A stretch of DNA of 64,000 nucleotides, from positions 1,178,001 through 1,242,000 of the forward strand of contig CBDCRZ010000106.1 in NCBI GenBank assembly GCA_965221135.1. Direction: 5' to 3'. Positions 63,688 to 64,000 of this stretch are shown piece after piece. The position numbers were made by a program, and so were the translations under genes. Position 1 is the stretch's first letter. Each line of letters starts with the position of its first letter. The notes under the pieces were generated by a model that ran no database searches, was not told the DNA's origin, and saw only the letters and a program-made list of their open reading frames with translations. The stretch comes from Sansalvadorimonas sp965221135. Lineage in GTDB: Bacteria > Pseudomonadota > Gammaproteobacteria > Pseudomonadales > Endozoicomonadaceae.

Positions 63688-64000
63688 GATGGTCTTCCGA
63701 CTTGCTGATGTTGGGGGTTCATTCCCCTCTCACGATACTGGCGAAAACGTTCTCTGGCCAGTGCAAGGCTACTGCTTTCCTGTACCACCACTTCTGCTAT
63801 GCGTTCAAAATGGCTGATCTTTTCGGGAATATCATCCCCCAGGTTAATCAGCAGACCCGTGCAGGCTTTCAGGTGTTCTACCTGATGACTCAGTGTGACA
63901 GCCTCTTGTGACGCTTTCGTTTCATCAGCAGCGTTGCTGTCAGAGCTCTTATAGGAGCTGCTGTCGGAGCAGAGAACATGAGGCAGGAAGCTGTCTTCCC
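63684..64000 (-). CDS. holC: DNA polymerase III chi subunit, C-terminal part
   Basis: The 5' end lies beyond the window. The visible ~104 codons read DSFLPHVLCSD near the edge, then LINLGDDIPEKISHFERIAE and LARERFRQYRERGMNP at the end. These match the C-terminal half of HolC, the clamp-loader-associated chi subunit that links the replisome to SSB. Its stop overlaps the start of the acidic gene. Confidence 0.85.
   Translation of the reverse strand, partial: EDSFLPHVLCSDSSSYKSSDSNAADETKASQEAVTLSHQVEHLKACTGLLINLGDDIPEKISHFERIAEVVVQESSSLALARERFRQYRERGMNPQHQQVGRPS

Overview
The window looks like a chromosomal segment of a marine, host-associated gammaproteobacterium. Housekeeping genes (ychF, fumarase, rlmJ, yejK/ndpA, valS, holC, an ornithine-lipid pair) have gammaproteobacterial organisation and lie among large, recently duplicated genes for secreted eukaryote-like repeat proteins. 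Endozoicomonas or a close relative fits best. This is inferred from the protein repertoire; no rRNA is present to prove it.

Layout. (1) 1-7653, minus strand: three tandem genes (the first cut by the window edge) with a Sec signal peptide, a conserved ~200-residue N-terminal region and long arrays of Krüppel-type C2H2 zinc fingers joined by HTGEKP linkers (about 12 fingers in gene 2, about 37 in gene 3). (2) 8155-40463: mostly conserved genes: ychF, an MscS-type channel, a secreted papain-like protease, cytochrome c', a cytochrome b561-type protein, yejK, a TetR regulator, an enoyl-CoA hydratase-like enzyme, a PhoPQ-related hydrolase, a ferredoxin reductase, class I fumarase, olsB-olsA, rlmJ, a chalcone-isomerase-like protein, a lectin-like secreted protein, a 2-hydroxyacid dehydrogenase and valS. 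Several unrecognised proteins with effector-like composition lie among them. (3) 40464-63048: an accessory block. It holds two near-identical ~1005-residue proteins in a 3.4-kb tandem duplication that also copied the 5' end of valS, a von Willebrand A protein, an amidoligase-like gene with an unknown partner, a decayed S66-peptidase fragment, a truncated transposase, two tandem proteins with 42/43-residue helical repeats and a C-terminal RAP domain, IS66 remnants, a cation efflux transporter and a CPXCG zinc ribbon. (4) 63049-64000: an acidic protein and the 3' part of holC. In many gammaproteobacteria holC lies next to valS, so the block in (3) appears to be inserted in a conserved neighbourhood.

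How the genes may work together. The most striking content is two unrelated families of modular nucleic-acid-binding architecture, each with a putative secretion signal, each tandemly duplicated, and each varying in repeat number. The zinc-finger arrays predict DNA binding and the helical-repeat/RAP proteins predict RNA binding. Both look like candidate host-directed effectors that diversify by repeat recombination, comparable in logic to TAL effectors. That role is inference. The sequence directly shows the repeats, the metal ligands, the signal peptides and the duplications.

No tRNA, rRNA or CRISPR array was recognised. Start codons were moved from the longest possible frame wherever a ribosome-binding site or family alignment pointed to an internal start.
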